DNA of 64,000 bases, taken from Lycium barbarum. Lineage: Eukaryota; Streptophyta; Magnoliopsida; Solanales; Solanaceae. The notes under the pieces were generated by a model. The model saw nothing but the letters and a program-made list of their open reading frames with translations. It was not told the origin of the DNA and did not search any database. Location: NCBI RefSeq assembly GCF_019175385.1, contig NC_083342.1, forward strand, positions 119,102,376-119,166,375, given 5' to 3'. The translations under genes and the position numbers were made by a program. Positions 22,367 through 34,990 of the stretch are shown piece after piece. The first letter of the stretch is position 1. Each line of letters opens with the position of its first letter.

Positions 22367-23715
22367 AATAATGAGGCCAACGCCCTGGTAAACTTGGGCT
22401 TATCGGTAGAATCGGAAGGATTCAATTCTGGAGCAGTGGTGCAGTTGATGAGTTCAGTCATCGAGACCAGCCACACTGAGATAAATTCGATTAGCTTCAT
22501 TTGGGATTGGAGAAATAAATACATAGACTATCTCGAAACAGGGAAACTGCCATCCGATCACAAAGAATCAAGGGCCCTTCGAGCCAAAGCAGCTAGATTT
22601 TGCCTGGTCGACGGCCAATTGTACTGAAGGTCGTTTCACGGTCCCTTGGCAAGGTGTTTGGGGACTTGTGAAATTCACGAGGGGACTTGTGAAAATCATT
22701 CGGGAGCCGATTCACTGGTTCGCAAGCTGATCAGGGCCGGTTACTACTGGAACGAGATGGAGAAGGATGCAAAAACCTTCGTCCAAAAATGCAAGTGCCA
22801 AAGACACGCTCCATCGATACATCAACCGGGAGAGGAACTTCACCCGGTCCTTTCCCATGGCCATTCATGAAATGGGGAATTGACATAGTAGGGCCTTTGC
22901 CCTGGGCTCCGGGAAAGACATATTTTATTTTACTTATGACTGACTATTTCTCTAAGTGGGTTGAAGAACAGGCATTCGAGAAGGTTAGAGAAAAGGAAGT
23001 CATCGACTTCATAAATGACCACATAATCTGTCGGTTCGGGATACCCGCGGAAATTACATGTGACAACGGGAAGCAGTTCATAGGCAGCAAAGTCAGCAAG
23101 TTCTTTGAAGAACACAAGATCAAAAAGATCTTATCGACCCGTATCATCCAAGTGCGAATGGTCAAGCTGAATCGAGAAACAAAATCATACTGCAGAACTT
23201 AAAGAAAAGGTTGACCGGGTCTAAGCACAGGTGGAAGGAGATTTTACCCGAGGTATTATGGGCATATCGTACAACCGTAAGATCGAGTATCGAGGAAACC
23301 CCGTTCTCCCTAGTATACAAAACCGAGGCACTAATACCCATCGAGGTCGGTGAACCAAGCTTAAGATTCAGCATGCTACAGAGGCATCGAACCGCGAAGC
23401 AATGACCACTAGTCTAAATCTAAAAGATGAAAAGAGGGAAGCTGCCTATGTCCAGTTAGCAGCTCAAAAGCAAAGGATGCAAAGATATTATAACCGGAGG
23501 GCCAATCTTAGGCAATTTCAGATTGGGGACTTAGTCTTGAGGAAAGTCACACTCCACACTAAAAATCCCAATAAAGGGAAATTGGGCCCGAATTGGGAAG
23601 GACCATACAGAGTCACCGATATTACCGGGAAAGGTTCCTATCAGCTCGAAACTGAAAATGGAAAACAACTTCCAAACAACTGAAATGTGGCGCACCTAAA
23701 ACGGTATTATTGCTA
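22367..23715 (+). pseudogene. Integrase of the Tat-lineage element
   Basis: A linker (22,394-22,627) leads to the HHCC zinc finger, seen as HEGTCENHSGADSLVRKL and QKCKCQRHA, where one residue between the two cysteines seems lost. The catalytic core shows WGIDIVGPLPW and TCDNGKQFIGS, two of the three DDE acidic residues; the third Glu is out of frame near 23,165. The C-terminal part runs EILPEVLWAYRTTVRSS and IGDLVLRKVTLHTKNPNKGK up to HLKRYY at about 23,715. At least three frame changes are present. No chromodomain follows. Confidence 0.82.
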
Positions 23716-24716
23716 AGGTATGAATAACTTTTACTTTTCTGTTCTTTCGAGCCTAACCATGCAGGCATACATCGAAGTGGACATAGGAAGCAGCATAATG
23801 GAAGTCGAGAAGTCATAAACTTAGGACTGAAAGCATGTGCCGCACTCTTTTTTCCTTCGATCGGTTTTGTCCCGAGGTGGGTTTTCCGATAAGTTTTTTA
23901 ATGAGGCAGCGCCATACAGCGTGCTACTAATATTAAGAAGACGAGTCAAGAACCGGGGACTGGGGACTGCCCACGTCGGATCAATAGTATTCGAACCCTC
24001 ACACTTCGGACTCCAGGACTAGGGGACTATCATACCCTGGGCAAATCGATACCTATTTAAAGCCAAGGCTTGAACGATAGGATTTTTTGTAAGGGCCAAA
24101 CGGTCGATTGAATCATGCCCAACTAGTTTGTTCTTGCCATGGCAACTATTGTAATCTTATCTCCGGCTCTATCAATAAACGTGAAATTTTGAAGGAATGT
24201 CGTTTTGGCTAATACTATTCCTTAGCATTCATATTACATTCTATTGGACCCCCAAGTATCCAAAATGTGCAAACTAAAGGGCTACGGTCTAAATTGTTAA
24301 AGACTACGGTCTAAAAACTCAAAAACTACAACCCGGCTCGTTTAATCGACTAAGGTCAAAATGAGGTCCGAAGCTATTGAGATTCCAACTCGATCACACA
24401 ATGAGACTCAGAGACGTCTAAGTTCGCAAATCAAAAAATAAGGCCTTTTGCATGCCACATGTTTGTTCACTTGTTAACGGTTAATAATAACCTCGGTATC
24501 ATCTCTAAAATTCGGTACTAAGGTAATAGTGCAAATCGGACAAGTACTAAACCAAGTCAATGATTATTCTAATCCGTAAGCATAGAACATAAAGAATATA
24601 ACGCAATAAAAAATGGTGAATAAACCGGGCAAAAGCGTTCTTATATATATGTCAAAGGTTTACAAAGGCTCAGATAACGGCCTTGAGTTTTAAAAGTAAA
24701 AAGAAATCTAAGGCTC
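23716..24716. other. Non-coding spacer of the Tat-lineage element
   Basis: No open frame with a recognisable domain. This lies between the end of pol and the convergent antisense gene, and includes polypyrimidine and CGG-containing words typical of the element. It may hold transcription ends for both genes. Confidence 0.5.
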
Positions 24717-26626
24717 CTAAGCCTTCTCTTCACCTGAGCCTTCGACATCGCCCTCATCTGATTCGAGGTCACTATCCGACCCCTCAGGATTGTACCTGGC
24801 CTTCGCCTCTGCCTCTAGCCTCTTGGTCTCTTCGATCTGTCCCGATAAATCCACCCCGGTAGCATGAATTTCTTATAAAGTCTCCCTTCGGGATAGACAC
24901 CGCATATACTCAGCCCGGCTGTCGCTCATTCTCTTGGCCACGGTTAAACCGGCTTTGTACTGAGCTAACATTCCATCAAAACTCGAGATTTGGCCTAGTG
25001 CTTCATTGTATTTAGCCTACAGATCGACATTATCACGGCCAAGATTGTCTCACTCCGTCTCGGCCAAGGCAAGTTTCAATCGAAGCTCAGTAATTAACTT
25101 CGACCTATCATCAGCCTTCTCCGTCATCACACGGAGTTGATCCTTATCCCATACCAAGTCTTCCTTGAGAACATCTTGCTCGGAGACAACGCCATCCATT
25201 TTGCTTTTGAAGGCCTCAAGCTCGGGCTTAATCTCATTGAGCTCAAACCAAAGCTGATAGATCTGGGACACATACTCCCGGGTCTGAGAAGGGGATGTGT
25301 TAGCATCAGCTATTAACCGCTTATTATGAACTTCAAAAATGCTTACCTTCTCTGCCAGGAGATCATGCTCCCGTTTGACCTCGATGGCCTCATTTCGGGC
25401 CTTCTTCAATTCGGACTGAAGAGTGGAGGGGTCGGGTAAGCTCGAGATAAACTCCAGATTTTGCTCATAGAGCTTCTCGAGCGATTCCATCTCTCGAGTT
25501 GGCTTCTCGAGCTGAGCATTAAGACAATCCACCTCCATCATCAATCGATGGAAGCTTTCATGATGAAGCACAGAGCGTGTACCCGATTTAAGGCATGTTG
25601 GGCCTCATTAAAAAGGAAAATAAAGTTAAGTATAAAAACGAAAGATCAAGACGTACCCGGTTTAAGGTCTATTGGGCCTCGTTAAAAAGGCAGGAGGCGT
25701 TGACCTCACTCATCTTCTTTCGATCCTCCACGGTCATGAAAAGGAACAGATAGCTGGCCATCTCGATCAGCCTGGACAGCATGTTCATATCGGTTGGTAC
25801 CATAAACGAGACTCGCCTTTTTACACTCGGGGCCAAAAACAATTCTCCAATCGGGGACCGGAGTTAACCTTAAATCTATTGGCTACAAGAATGGGTAGAT
25901 GGCCGAACCCTGATTCGTCCTCGACCATGGCAGCATCGTTCTCAGGAAAATGACCTGCAGCATCTTTCAACATCACAAATCCCTCAGTCATTTTGCCTTT
26001 GGCTTTTGAGCTCTCGGATTGAGCGGCCATTGATCGAGGCGGCGAGTCCTGTATGCAAATAATGGTCTCAGCTGAAGCCACAGCTTGTATGGGAAGGACG
26101 GAACCTATACCATATAAAGGTGGAATGCAAGGTACCTTCGAGCCCGAGGCAGTAGGCATCGCCCTCGATCTGGCAATTGCGGCTATCTTCTTCTCCATTC
26201 CTTGAATGAATGAAGGCTCGGTGACAGCCTCTTCGAGGACCCTCGCTCCGGACTTGATGGTTTCCAAACCCACCAATTTGGGGGCACTATTTTTTTATCC
26301 TGACAGCTCTTGGTTTGTACTTTCCACCAATGGTGGAAAGGTTTCTGTCGAGCTTTTCAGTTCTTGATTGGTGTTTTCCTCAGAAGGCTGGTGCCTGACT
26401 AACACGACGCCCTCAACATCGGAGTGATTCTTGAGTTGGTCAATGACCTCGGGGTCCTAAACCCGGGCTCCAGTATCTCCTTTTGAAGCCTCATTAAGGA
26501 TGAACTTCGGCTTCTTTCTGCCCTCGGAAGGAGCACCAGAAGACTCGGAGGGCCGCCTTTTCTTCTCAATCCTCTCTTCCTCTGTGGCCTTGACCCCGGA
26601 TTGTGAAAGGGTAGGGGGCTTAGAAG
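24717..26626 (-). pseudogene. Antisense gene B of the Tat-lineage element, C-terminal part
   Basis: On the minus strand, fragments run from KKRRPSESSGAPSEGRKKP (near 26,560) through KGKMTEGFVMLKDAAGHFPE to a long heptad-like coiled coil (25,571-25,050, for example EMESLEKLYEQNLEF and VKREHDLLAEKVSIFE). It ends in an acidic tail EGSDSDLESDEGDVEGSGEE with stop at 24,717. Frame changes and stops are present. The N-terminal half is at 37,219-38,252, on the other side of the nested gypsy element. Antisense genes of this layout are known downstream of pol in Grande-type elements; their function is not established. Confidence 0.7.
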
Positions 26627-26631
26627 ATTTC

Positions 26632-27851
26632 TGTAACACCTCGTACTCTCATACTAAACCATGTCGGTAACATCCTGTAAGTTCGAGTTAAGTCCTAATG
26701 GGTAATATTGGTATTATAATGACATGTTAGTTATATGAATCCCTTCGGGATGATTTCAGGCGATAGATAGTCGTTTTGAAGTCAAACCAAAAAGTGAAAT
26801 TCTTAAGGCCTTCTAAATTTGTCAAAATCTGAGACAATCTTCGTTCATTGCCAGTTTTTGAGAATGTACGTTAGTAATTTGAGAAAACTTCCTTGTTGAA
26901 AGTTGTAGATAATTGAAATACCTTTCTAATGGTATATTGCAGAAATCAAACAGACATCCATACAAAGAGTTATGGCCATTTTACTGATAGTTTACTGAAG
27001 GTGGCAGAGCTGAATCTTCATTCATGGCCAGTTTTCGAGAATGTGAGTTAGTAATTTGAGAATACTTCCTTCTTGAAAGTTGTATATAATTAAAATACAT
27101 TTCCAACGGTATATTGTAGAGATCAAGAGGACATCTGTACAAAGAGTTATAGCCATTTTACTGAAGGGTGGCAGAGCTGAATCTTCACTGGAAATTTTAC
27201 CCAATGTACGCCCAAGAAGTATTGGAGGTACTTTCAAGTACGGGCCGTGCATCCTAGGATGTACATTGCCCATTTTTGGCAGAAAACTCGTTTAGAATGG
27301 GTATGGTCTTATTTTGTTCCCATTTTTAATTCTCTCAAACCCTAAGGACGAAATTCTTCTCTCCCAAACTCAAGATACTCTAAGGTAAGCCATTCTAAGT
27401 CATTCCAAGTTAATTCTAACATGTACCCATGATTACTAATCAAGAATTCATCATTCCTAACCTAGGGTTTTCAAAAAAACCCACATAAAGATTAAGATTC
27501 TAGCTTTTGGAGTTCTTCTTCAAAATTCAAGTCTTTAATTCAAGTTTTGGAGTGATTAAGGTATGTAGAACTTCTATCCATGTGTGGGAATCTCTACGTT
27601 CTTGCCCCACGGTCGTATCTTGATATCCATGAAGTTCAAATCATAGGGCATTAAACCCAACAAATTGGTAGCCCGTATTTATGTATTTATGAACATGAAT
27701 TTTATATCTATATTTGTTATTGTATTCCTAATCTTCCATTACGGTTATTAGGAACCCTAGCTTAATCCATGAATCATGAATTCTTCATTATGTTTATATG
27801 AAGCTTCATGATTTTATCTAGCAAGTTACAAGCATGTTTTCAAGTTAATTA

Positions 27852-27922
<71 letters not shown>

Positions 27923-28850
27923 TGTTTGCAAGACTATGATAAGTATCTCATGAAACCATGATCTCACAAGCTATCATGATAATTCACATGTTTTGGGATT
28001 TGCTTAGTTAACCGAGAAGGCCCAGTAAATCCTGAAACTACGTAGCCACCATAGGATAAGGGTTTTCAGCAAGGAGGCAACACTTTCATTATGCAATTTG
28101 GATCCCTACATGCTTATTATTATTTAAATCTCATATCCCTGGCAAGGTGTGAGTGTTCTGCTGGTAGGACGCAAGTACCAGATCATGTTGTCGGTTGTAC
28201 TATAGCATTCCCCACGTTATAAGCAGTTATATATACATGTATTTCCATTGGTTTACTGTTTTCAAACTTTACTCATGCTCATGTTCAGGTTATATTCAGT
28301 TTCAGTTCATGTCCTATACTTATATTGTGTCATGTTCTTCATTTCAACAGGTTTTACATACTACTACTATTCACCATGTACTAACGTCCCGTTTTGCTCC
28401 AGGGCCTGCACTTCACGGTGCAGATACCGATTTTCAGGAGCATACATCTGCGCAGTAGGATCACCTCAGTTATCAGCTTATTGGTGAGCCACACTTCTCT
28501 CGGGGTTCAACATGGAGTCTGCACTAGTATTCAGTTTATGGTAGTCCAGGGCCATGTCCTGGCAGTTAGTATTCAGATATGTTTTAGAGGTTTCATAGAC
28601 AGATGCTAGTACACGGAGTCAATTGTGCTTTTATGTTTGCAGACTATTACGTTTTCATGACATGTCATGCCATGAGATTACTTCAAGACTTTATTCCGCA
28701 ATTATGTTTTCATGATTCATTTAAATTGCATTATATAGATTATGTTATTTTGATGCCCGTTTTGAAAAGCAAGCCATGAGGTTCGCTCGGACACATACAA
28801 GAAAGGCCCGAGTGTCGTGTTGCCCCCAGGCCATGGCTCGGGGCGTGACA
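26632..28850 (+). repeat. 5' LTR of the chromovirus
   Basis: 2,219 bp. Contains two tandem copies of a ~175-bp unit (about 26,839-27,014 and 27,015-27,190, each with AAGTTGTA-ATAATT and CGGTATATTG words) and an (ATT)n/(AAT)n perfect palindrome at 27,859-27,922. Confidence 0.92.
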
Positions 28851-28852
28851 AA

Positions 28853-28872
28853 GCTTAGTATTAGAGCCTAGG
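28853..28872 (+). promoter_or_regulatory. Degenerate primer-binding site of the chromovirus
   Basis: Just after the LTR the sequence reads CTTAGTATTAGAGCCTAGG. It resembles the tRNA-iMet complement (TGGTATCAGAGC) with two or three substitutions, so this copy would prime poorly. Confidence 0.6.
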
Positions 28873-29067
28873 TTCAAGTGTCTTTAAGGAGTCTATGAAA
28901 CTGTGTCCAGTGGGGTCACTTTTATATGTGTGAGGGCCCCATACATATAAATAGTTGATCACCAAGACATTTAGGATTGCCTCACTTCCTTCATACTCTA
29001 GATCGTGCAGTTAGAGCAGTATTTTCAGGATGCCTTTCTAATTCGTGCGTGTACGTATTTTCAGAAA

Positions 29068-31780
29068 ATGCCTGCAAAAATGAAATACACCAGGAAGGCC
29101 ACAGCCACCAGCCAGGAGGCTACTGCAGAAGCAACTCGCGAAGAGACCGTTCTAACTCAGACAGCTGCCCCAACCGCTCCTACAGTTACACCTCCTAGTT
29201 ATTCGGATGGGGATGTTAGGAAGGCTATCAACATACTCACGCAACTGGTAGCAGCTCAAGCCCAACGTCAAGAATCTGGGTCAAGCTCAGGGAATTGGAG
29301 AGTCTTCTAATACTAAGGATTTTCTCAAAATGAATCCCCCAATCTTTACGGGGACAAAGAAAGACGAGGACCCTCAGGACTACATTGATGTCATTCAGAA
29401 AATCTTTAGGATTATGACAGTTACGAAAATCAAAGAAGCTACTTTTAGAGCTCATCAGCTGCAGAGCATTGCTAACACCTGGTATGAATCTTGGGAATTG
29501 TCCCGAGGTGAGGATGCACCTGATGCTACATGATATGAATTCACAAGTGCATTCATGGACCACTTTATGCCAATAGAAGTCAGAGAAGCTAAGGCTGAGC
29601 AATTCCTGAAGCTTAAACAGAATGGCAGGTGATGTGGCGTGATTTTACGCCACAAATCGATGCTTTTCTGCTATAAGAAGTCGTTTCGATCCAATCCATT
29701 CTTGGGGTTGTTTTACTTGTTTTTAAGCAATTCTATGTGATTTTACGTGGTTTTTAGTGTTTTTCAGGAAATGGAGCAGACTTGGAATGAAAACAGTTGG
29801 AAGTTCAGCAGTGGTCGTAAAACTCAGTTTACGGTTCGTATTCTACAATACGGGCCGTATTCCATGGTCGTATTAAAGAATAACAGAACCAGAAAGGCAG
29901 GCTGAGAACATGGTGATTTACAAACTCAGTTTACGGTCCGTATTTCAACACGTATTTAACCATTCGAGCATTTGGCATAAAGTCTGAGTTTTGGAAGTTG
30001 AAAGACGACCGGGCAGTTTACGGGCCGTAAACCACTTTACGGTCTGTATTTCAAAAGGTGGAAGTTGCTCACAGCTGAAGGATGACTTGGTCGTAAACTG
30101 ATTTACGGTTCGTATTTCACTTTACGGACCGTATTTCGTGTTGACGGGACCAAAGTGCAAATCTGTAACTTTCATGTTTTCAAAACCTATAAATAGTCAT
30201 TGTAGGGTTTTTAATAGTGATTAGTTATTATATTTTTGTCTCTTGACTTAGAACATTAAATACTCTCTAGTTTTTTAAAGTTCAAACATCAATTCAAGTA
30301 TTATCAATTCCTCTTTTCTTCAAAAGTAAGCAATTATGAATTCTTCAATTTCTTATTTCTTGTTCTTTGTCATGAGTAGCTAAATTCCCTTACTAGGGTT
30401 GTGAACCCAATGATGAGTGTTTTGTGATTGGGTTTGTGATTGATATACACATAATGGATTATTAGGGTTTAGTTATTCTTCATTCTTCATTCATAATTAA
30501 TGATTGCAAACATTGATTAAAGCCATAAACCTTGATTTATTTGGGAAAATAATTAGAGTTGGTAAGAATAACTAACAAGGACTCAAAGCTTTAAACTTTG
30601 TTTAATAAATTCACTTAGGAATAAGAAGAATTTACTTGGCATGATTAATCGTTCTTCATGGTTACTTTCTTATATTTGGGAAAATCATAGAAAGACATAA
30701 TCTTTATTTATTGGGAAATAGTAGAGATTCACATAGAGATTAAGTGCATTCATATAATGATTCATTATAAGTATATCAAGATCAATACACATGATCATAC
30801 ACCCTATCTAGCGGGGACACAACCTTAGTTTCTTTTACCATAAATTTCCACCAAAGCAAGTAGATAGCAATTAGTTATAGAAAAACCAACTTTTACCAAA
30901 ATCATCGGATTAAGACATTAGACCTAGAACTTAGCATCCTTCGACTTTAGTAACCTTTTCACACCATATTCCCTGTGGGATTCGACCCCAACCTTGTTGG
31001 GTTACTATATTAGACAACGTCCGCGTTATACCATTAATAGGTGTAATTTGAGCGTATCAGCAGGTCAGTTCAGGACTACTATTTAGAATTATCAGTCTGT
31101 CCAAGCATGCTCCAAATATGGTACCGGACATGATGCCAAGAGTGAGGAGGTTTGTTGGGGGTCTTGATTCCCATTTGTATGATGGGGCCAATATTGTTGC
31201 ACAGAATGGGGGGATGACTATCTCCAAGATGGTTGCTTTCGTACAAGGTAACGAGACAAGGCTGAAGGAGGAGGAAGCCTTGCAGAAAGAGAAAGACAAG
31301 GAATTCAACAAGAGGGTCAAGTCTACCGGACAGTTCAGCGGTAATGGAAACAGAAAGTTTTTTAAGAACAGGTCAGCCGGACCTGCTCCGTCCACAGCAA
31401 GTGCTCCAGTTTCCAAGTTCAGGAAAGATAAACGTCAGCAGAATTTCGGGTCATCAGGCTCCCAGTCACAGGCCAGTGTGACTCAAAGTAACTTTACCAA
31501 TCCGATTTGTGCTAAGTGTGGGAAGAGGCACCCTAGGGAGTGCCGCTCTGGATCAAATGTTTGCTATGGGTGCGGCCAGCCGAGCCATGTTCACCGAGAT
31601 TGCCCTTCAGTTAGACAGGGCACAGGAGGTAAGAGGACTCAGTTAGTAAATTCTTCAGTTCCTCATAATAACCAGACTCAGGCAGGACGTGCACCAGCTA
31701 GATCCGGCAACACAAGCGGTGGCCCAAACCGTTTATATGCTTTGACCGGGTGTCAGGATATCGATGCTTGTACTGATGTT
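29068..31780 (+). pseudogene. gag of the chromovirus, split by a solo LTR
   Basis: Starts MPAKMKYTRKATATSQ, followed by an Ala/Thr/Pro-rich stretch and the gag domain (MNPPIFTGTKKDEDPQDYID, THQ-like ATFRAHQLQSIANTWYESWE). Breaks include a frame change near 29,300 and TGA at 29,531, where Trp is expected. A 1,430-bp solo LTR interrupts it at 29,630. Gag resumes at about 31,065 with ISLSKHAPNMVPDMMPRVRR and a basic region, then two zinc knuckles CAKCGKRHPREC and CYGCGQPSHVHRDC. It would form the virus-like particle and bind RNA if intact. Confidence 0.83.
29630..31059. mobile_element. Solo LTR inserted in chromovirus gag
   Basis: The 1,430-bp sequence starts TGATGTGGCG and ends GAGCGTATCA, flanked by the 5-bp duplication GCAGG (29,625-29,629 and 31,060-31,064). 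TG...CA ends with a 5-bp duplication and no internal coding region define a solo LTR. A TATAAATAG box lies at about 30,188. The 3' part has CCCTGTGGGATTCGACCCC, typical of plant gypsy LTRs. The first 500 bp contain many TTTACGG-CCGTA type words in both orientations. Confidence 0.88.
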
Positions 31781-32212
31781 GTCACAGGTATACTCACCGT
31801 TTTCAGTTTCGATGTTTATGCTCTCATGGACCCTGGATCCACCCTATTCTATGTCACCCCTTATATTGCTAAGAAATTTGGTATTGAACCCGAAAAGCTA
31901 AAAGAACCTTTTGAAGTGTCTACTCAAGTTGGTGAGTCAGTCATAGCCCGACGTATCTATAGGGGCTGTTCAGTCAAAGTCTATCACCATGTTGTTCCAG
32001 CTGACCTATGTGAGTTAGAAATGGTAGATTTTGATATAATCATGGGCATAGACTGGTTATATTCATGTTATGCATCAGTTGATTGTAGAACCAAAGCTGT
32101 AAATTTTAAGTTGCCTAATGAGCCAGTCTTAGAGCAGAAGGGTGATTCAGTAAGTCCTAAGAGTGGGTTTATTTCTTACCTCAAGGCAAGAAAAATGGTG
32201 TCTAAGGGTTAA
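31781..32212 (+). pseudogene. Protease region of the chromovirus
   Basis: Continuous with the second half of gag in one frame. The motif YALMDPGSTLFYVTP is the aspartic-protease active-site box of this group, followed by FDIIMGIDWLYSCYASVDCR, the second conserved segment. The frame stops at 32,210, after LKARKMVSKG, where the polyprotein normally continues into RT. Confidence 0.83.
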
Positions 32213-33600
32213 ATCTATTATCTCATTCGGGTTAGGCATTCAGCTTCCCAGACCCCAACTCCTCAGTCAATCTCTGTTGTTAACGAGTTTCCAGAAGTCT
32301 TTATCGAGGACCTTCCCGTAATTCCTCCTGATAGGGAAATTGATTTCTCAATTGATCTACTTCTAGTTACGAAACCTATATCTATTCCACCATATAGGAT
32401 GGCTCCAGCTGAATTACGAGAGCTTAAGGCTCAACTCAAAGATCTTCTACACAAGGGTTTTATACGACCTAGTGTATCTCCATGGGGTGCCCTAGTCCTT
32501 TTTGTTCACAAGAAAGATGGTTCTTTGCATATGTGCATTAACTATCGCCAGCTCAATAAAGTCACGATCAAGAATAAATACCCTTTTCCACGAAGATTGA
32601 GGCCATGTGATTTCTAGTGAGGGTGTTCAGGTTGACTCTCAGAAGATTGAGGCCGTTAAGAATTGGCCTAGACCCACATCAGTTCAGATATCCGCAGTTT
32701 CTTGGGTCTAGCAGGATATTACCGACGTTTCGTAGAGAGGTTTTCTTGTATTTCAGCACCATTGACCGAGTTGATGAAAAAGGAAATTAAATTTCAGTGG
32801 TCAGATACTTGTGAGCGCAGTTTCGAGGAATTGAAAACGAGACTGACTTCTGATCCAGTTTTGACGCTGCCAGAAGGAACTAAAGGGTTCGTGGCTTATT
32901 GTGATGCTTTGGGAGTTGGTCTCGGATGTGTCTTAATGCAGCATGGTAAGGTTGTAGCTTATGCATCTCGTCAGCTCAAGGTTCACGAAAAGAATTATCT
33001 GACTCATGACCTAGAGTTGGCAGCTGTAGTTTTTGCCCTTAAGAAATGGCGTCATTATTTTTATGGAGTACATGTTGATATTTTCACAGATCATAAGAGC
33101 CTACAGTATATCTTCAAGCAAAGGGAGCTGAATCTTAGGCAAAGAAGATGGCTCGAATTGCTTAAGGATTATGATGTGGATATTCTCTATCATTCAGGGA
33201 AAGCGAATGTTGTAGCCGATGCTCTTAGTCGGCGTTCCATGGGAAGTTTAGCCCACGTTGACGCAAACAAGAGAGTTATGACAAAGGAAGTTCACAGTTT
33301 GGCCAGTCTTGGAGTTTGACTTTTGGACTCCGAGGATGGTGGTGTGGTTGTTCACAATAGAGCTCTTTCCTCTTTAGTCGTTGAAGTCAAGGAAAAACAG
33401 TTTAATGATCCCTATTTGTTGCAGCTAAAAGAAGGGATTCATAAGCATAAGACGACGACTTTAAAACAGAGGGGAGATGATGGTACCTTGAGATACTGAG
33501 GCAGATTGTGTGTTCCAGATGTAGATGGGCTTAGAGAGCGAATCATGTCAGAAGCTCACAACTCTATGTATTCCATTCACCCAGGTTCCACTAAGGTGTA
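32213..33600 (+). pseudogene. Reverse transcriptase (core deleted) and RNase H of the chromovirus
   Basis: The N-terminal RT is present ([57 protein letters not shown]). It then jumps directly at about 32,590 to the segment after the palm, [20 protein letters not shown]. Roughly 130 residues including the YxDD catalytic box are missing. The word AGATTGAGGCC lies on both sides of the joint. The thumb ([14 protein letters not shown]) and RNase H ([53 protein letters not shown]) follow. Stops at 33,317 and 33,498. Confidence 0.88.
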
Positions 33601-34740
33601 TCATGATCTTGAGGAGATTATTGGTGGAACGATATGAAGAAGAATGTGGCAGATTTTGTAGCTAAGTGTCTGAATTGTCAGCAAGTGAAGGCCGAACACC
33701 AGAGGCCTGGTGGCTTGGCTCAGAATATTAATATTCCTATTTGGAAATGAGAAATGATCAATATGGATTTTGTATCAGGTCTACATCGTTCAGCTAGGAA
33801 ACATGACTCTATTTGGGTGATCGTTGACCGGCTTACTAAGTCGGCGCACTTCTTGCCAATCAAAACCACAGATTCAGCAGAAGATTACGCCAAGTTGTAT
33901 GTTAATGAAATTGTCAGATTACATGGGACCCCAGTGTCCATTATTTCAGATCGTGGTGCTCAGTTCATAGCGAACTTCTGGAAATCCTTTCAGAAATGAT
34001 TGGGTACCAAGGTGAACCTTAGTACGGCTTTTCATCCGCAGACAGATGGCTAGGCAGAGCGTACTATTCAGACTCTTGAGGATATGTTGAGAGCATTTGT
34101 CCTAGATTTTAAAGGTAATTGGGATGATCACTTACCTCTTATTGAGTTTTCTTATAATAACAGTTATCATGCTAGCATTGGGATGGCACCATTTAAAGCT
34201 CTGTATGGGCGAAGGTGTAGGTCACCGATTGGTTGGTTTGAAGTTGGTGAAGCAGAATTATTAGGGCCATATTTGGTTTATCAAGCTATGGAGAAAGTCA
34301 AGTTAATTCAAGAGCGTTTGAAAACGGCTCAGAGTCACCAGAAGTCTTACACAGACGTGAGGCGAAGAGACTTAGAATTTCAAGTTGATGATTGGGTGTT
34401 CCTTAAAGTCTCACCCATGAAGAGATCTGTGAAAGGCCGGTCTAGCAGCTTATGAACTTGAGTTTCCACAAGATTTGGTTGATGTACATCCAGTGTTTCA
34501 TGTGTCCATGTTGAGAAAGTGTATAGAAGACCCGTCGTTGGTTGTTCCTGCTGATACTATAACAGTTAAGGATGGTTTGACCTATAAATAGATCCCCGTA
34601 GCCATTCTTGATCATCAGGTTCGCAAGTTGAGAACTAAGGAAGTGGCCTCAGTGAAAGTGTTATGGAGAAGTCAGAAAGTTGAGGAAGCTACATGGGAAG
34701 CCGAGGAGGATATGAAATCCAAGTACCCATTTTTTTTTTG
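33601..34740 (+). pseudogene. Integrase and chromodomain of the chromovirus
   Basis: Integrase shows the zinc-finger end (VADFVAKCLNCQQVKAEHQR), the first Asp of the core (MDFVSGLHRS), ISDRGAQFIANFW with the second Asp, and FHPQTDG followed by a TAG in place of Gln, then AERTIQTLEDMLRAF with the Glu. Stops occur at 33,748, 33,997, 34,051 and 34,453. After a short frame break, HPVFHVSMLRKC and the chromodomain (PVAILDHQVRKLRTKEVASV, VLWRSQKVEEATWEAEEDMK) complete the protein. Chromodomains guide integration of such elements to heterochromatin. Confidence 0.87.
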
Positions 34741-34990
34741 AAGAGCAAGCAGAGAACTCTCAAGGTAACTTTCATACCCCATGTCATGTCATGTCTCAAG
34801 TTTCACGCTCATGTTATGTATCCAACGCTAATGTCTCATGTTTCAGTATTCATACCTCTATGTAATCACGTCATTTCATGTCCCATGTTTCATGTTATGT
34901 TCCTTCATGTTCATGTATTCAAGCCAAGTCTAGTCCCAATCTTAACTACGACCCATCATTCGAGGACGAATGATCCCAAGGGGGAGATAT

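Noticed and set aside
28195..28609. Tyr/Ser/Phe-rich short open frames
   Set aside because: They lie in the chromovirus LTR and recur in the other LTR at 36,453-36,850.
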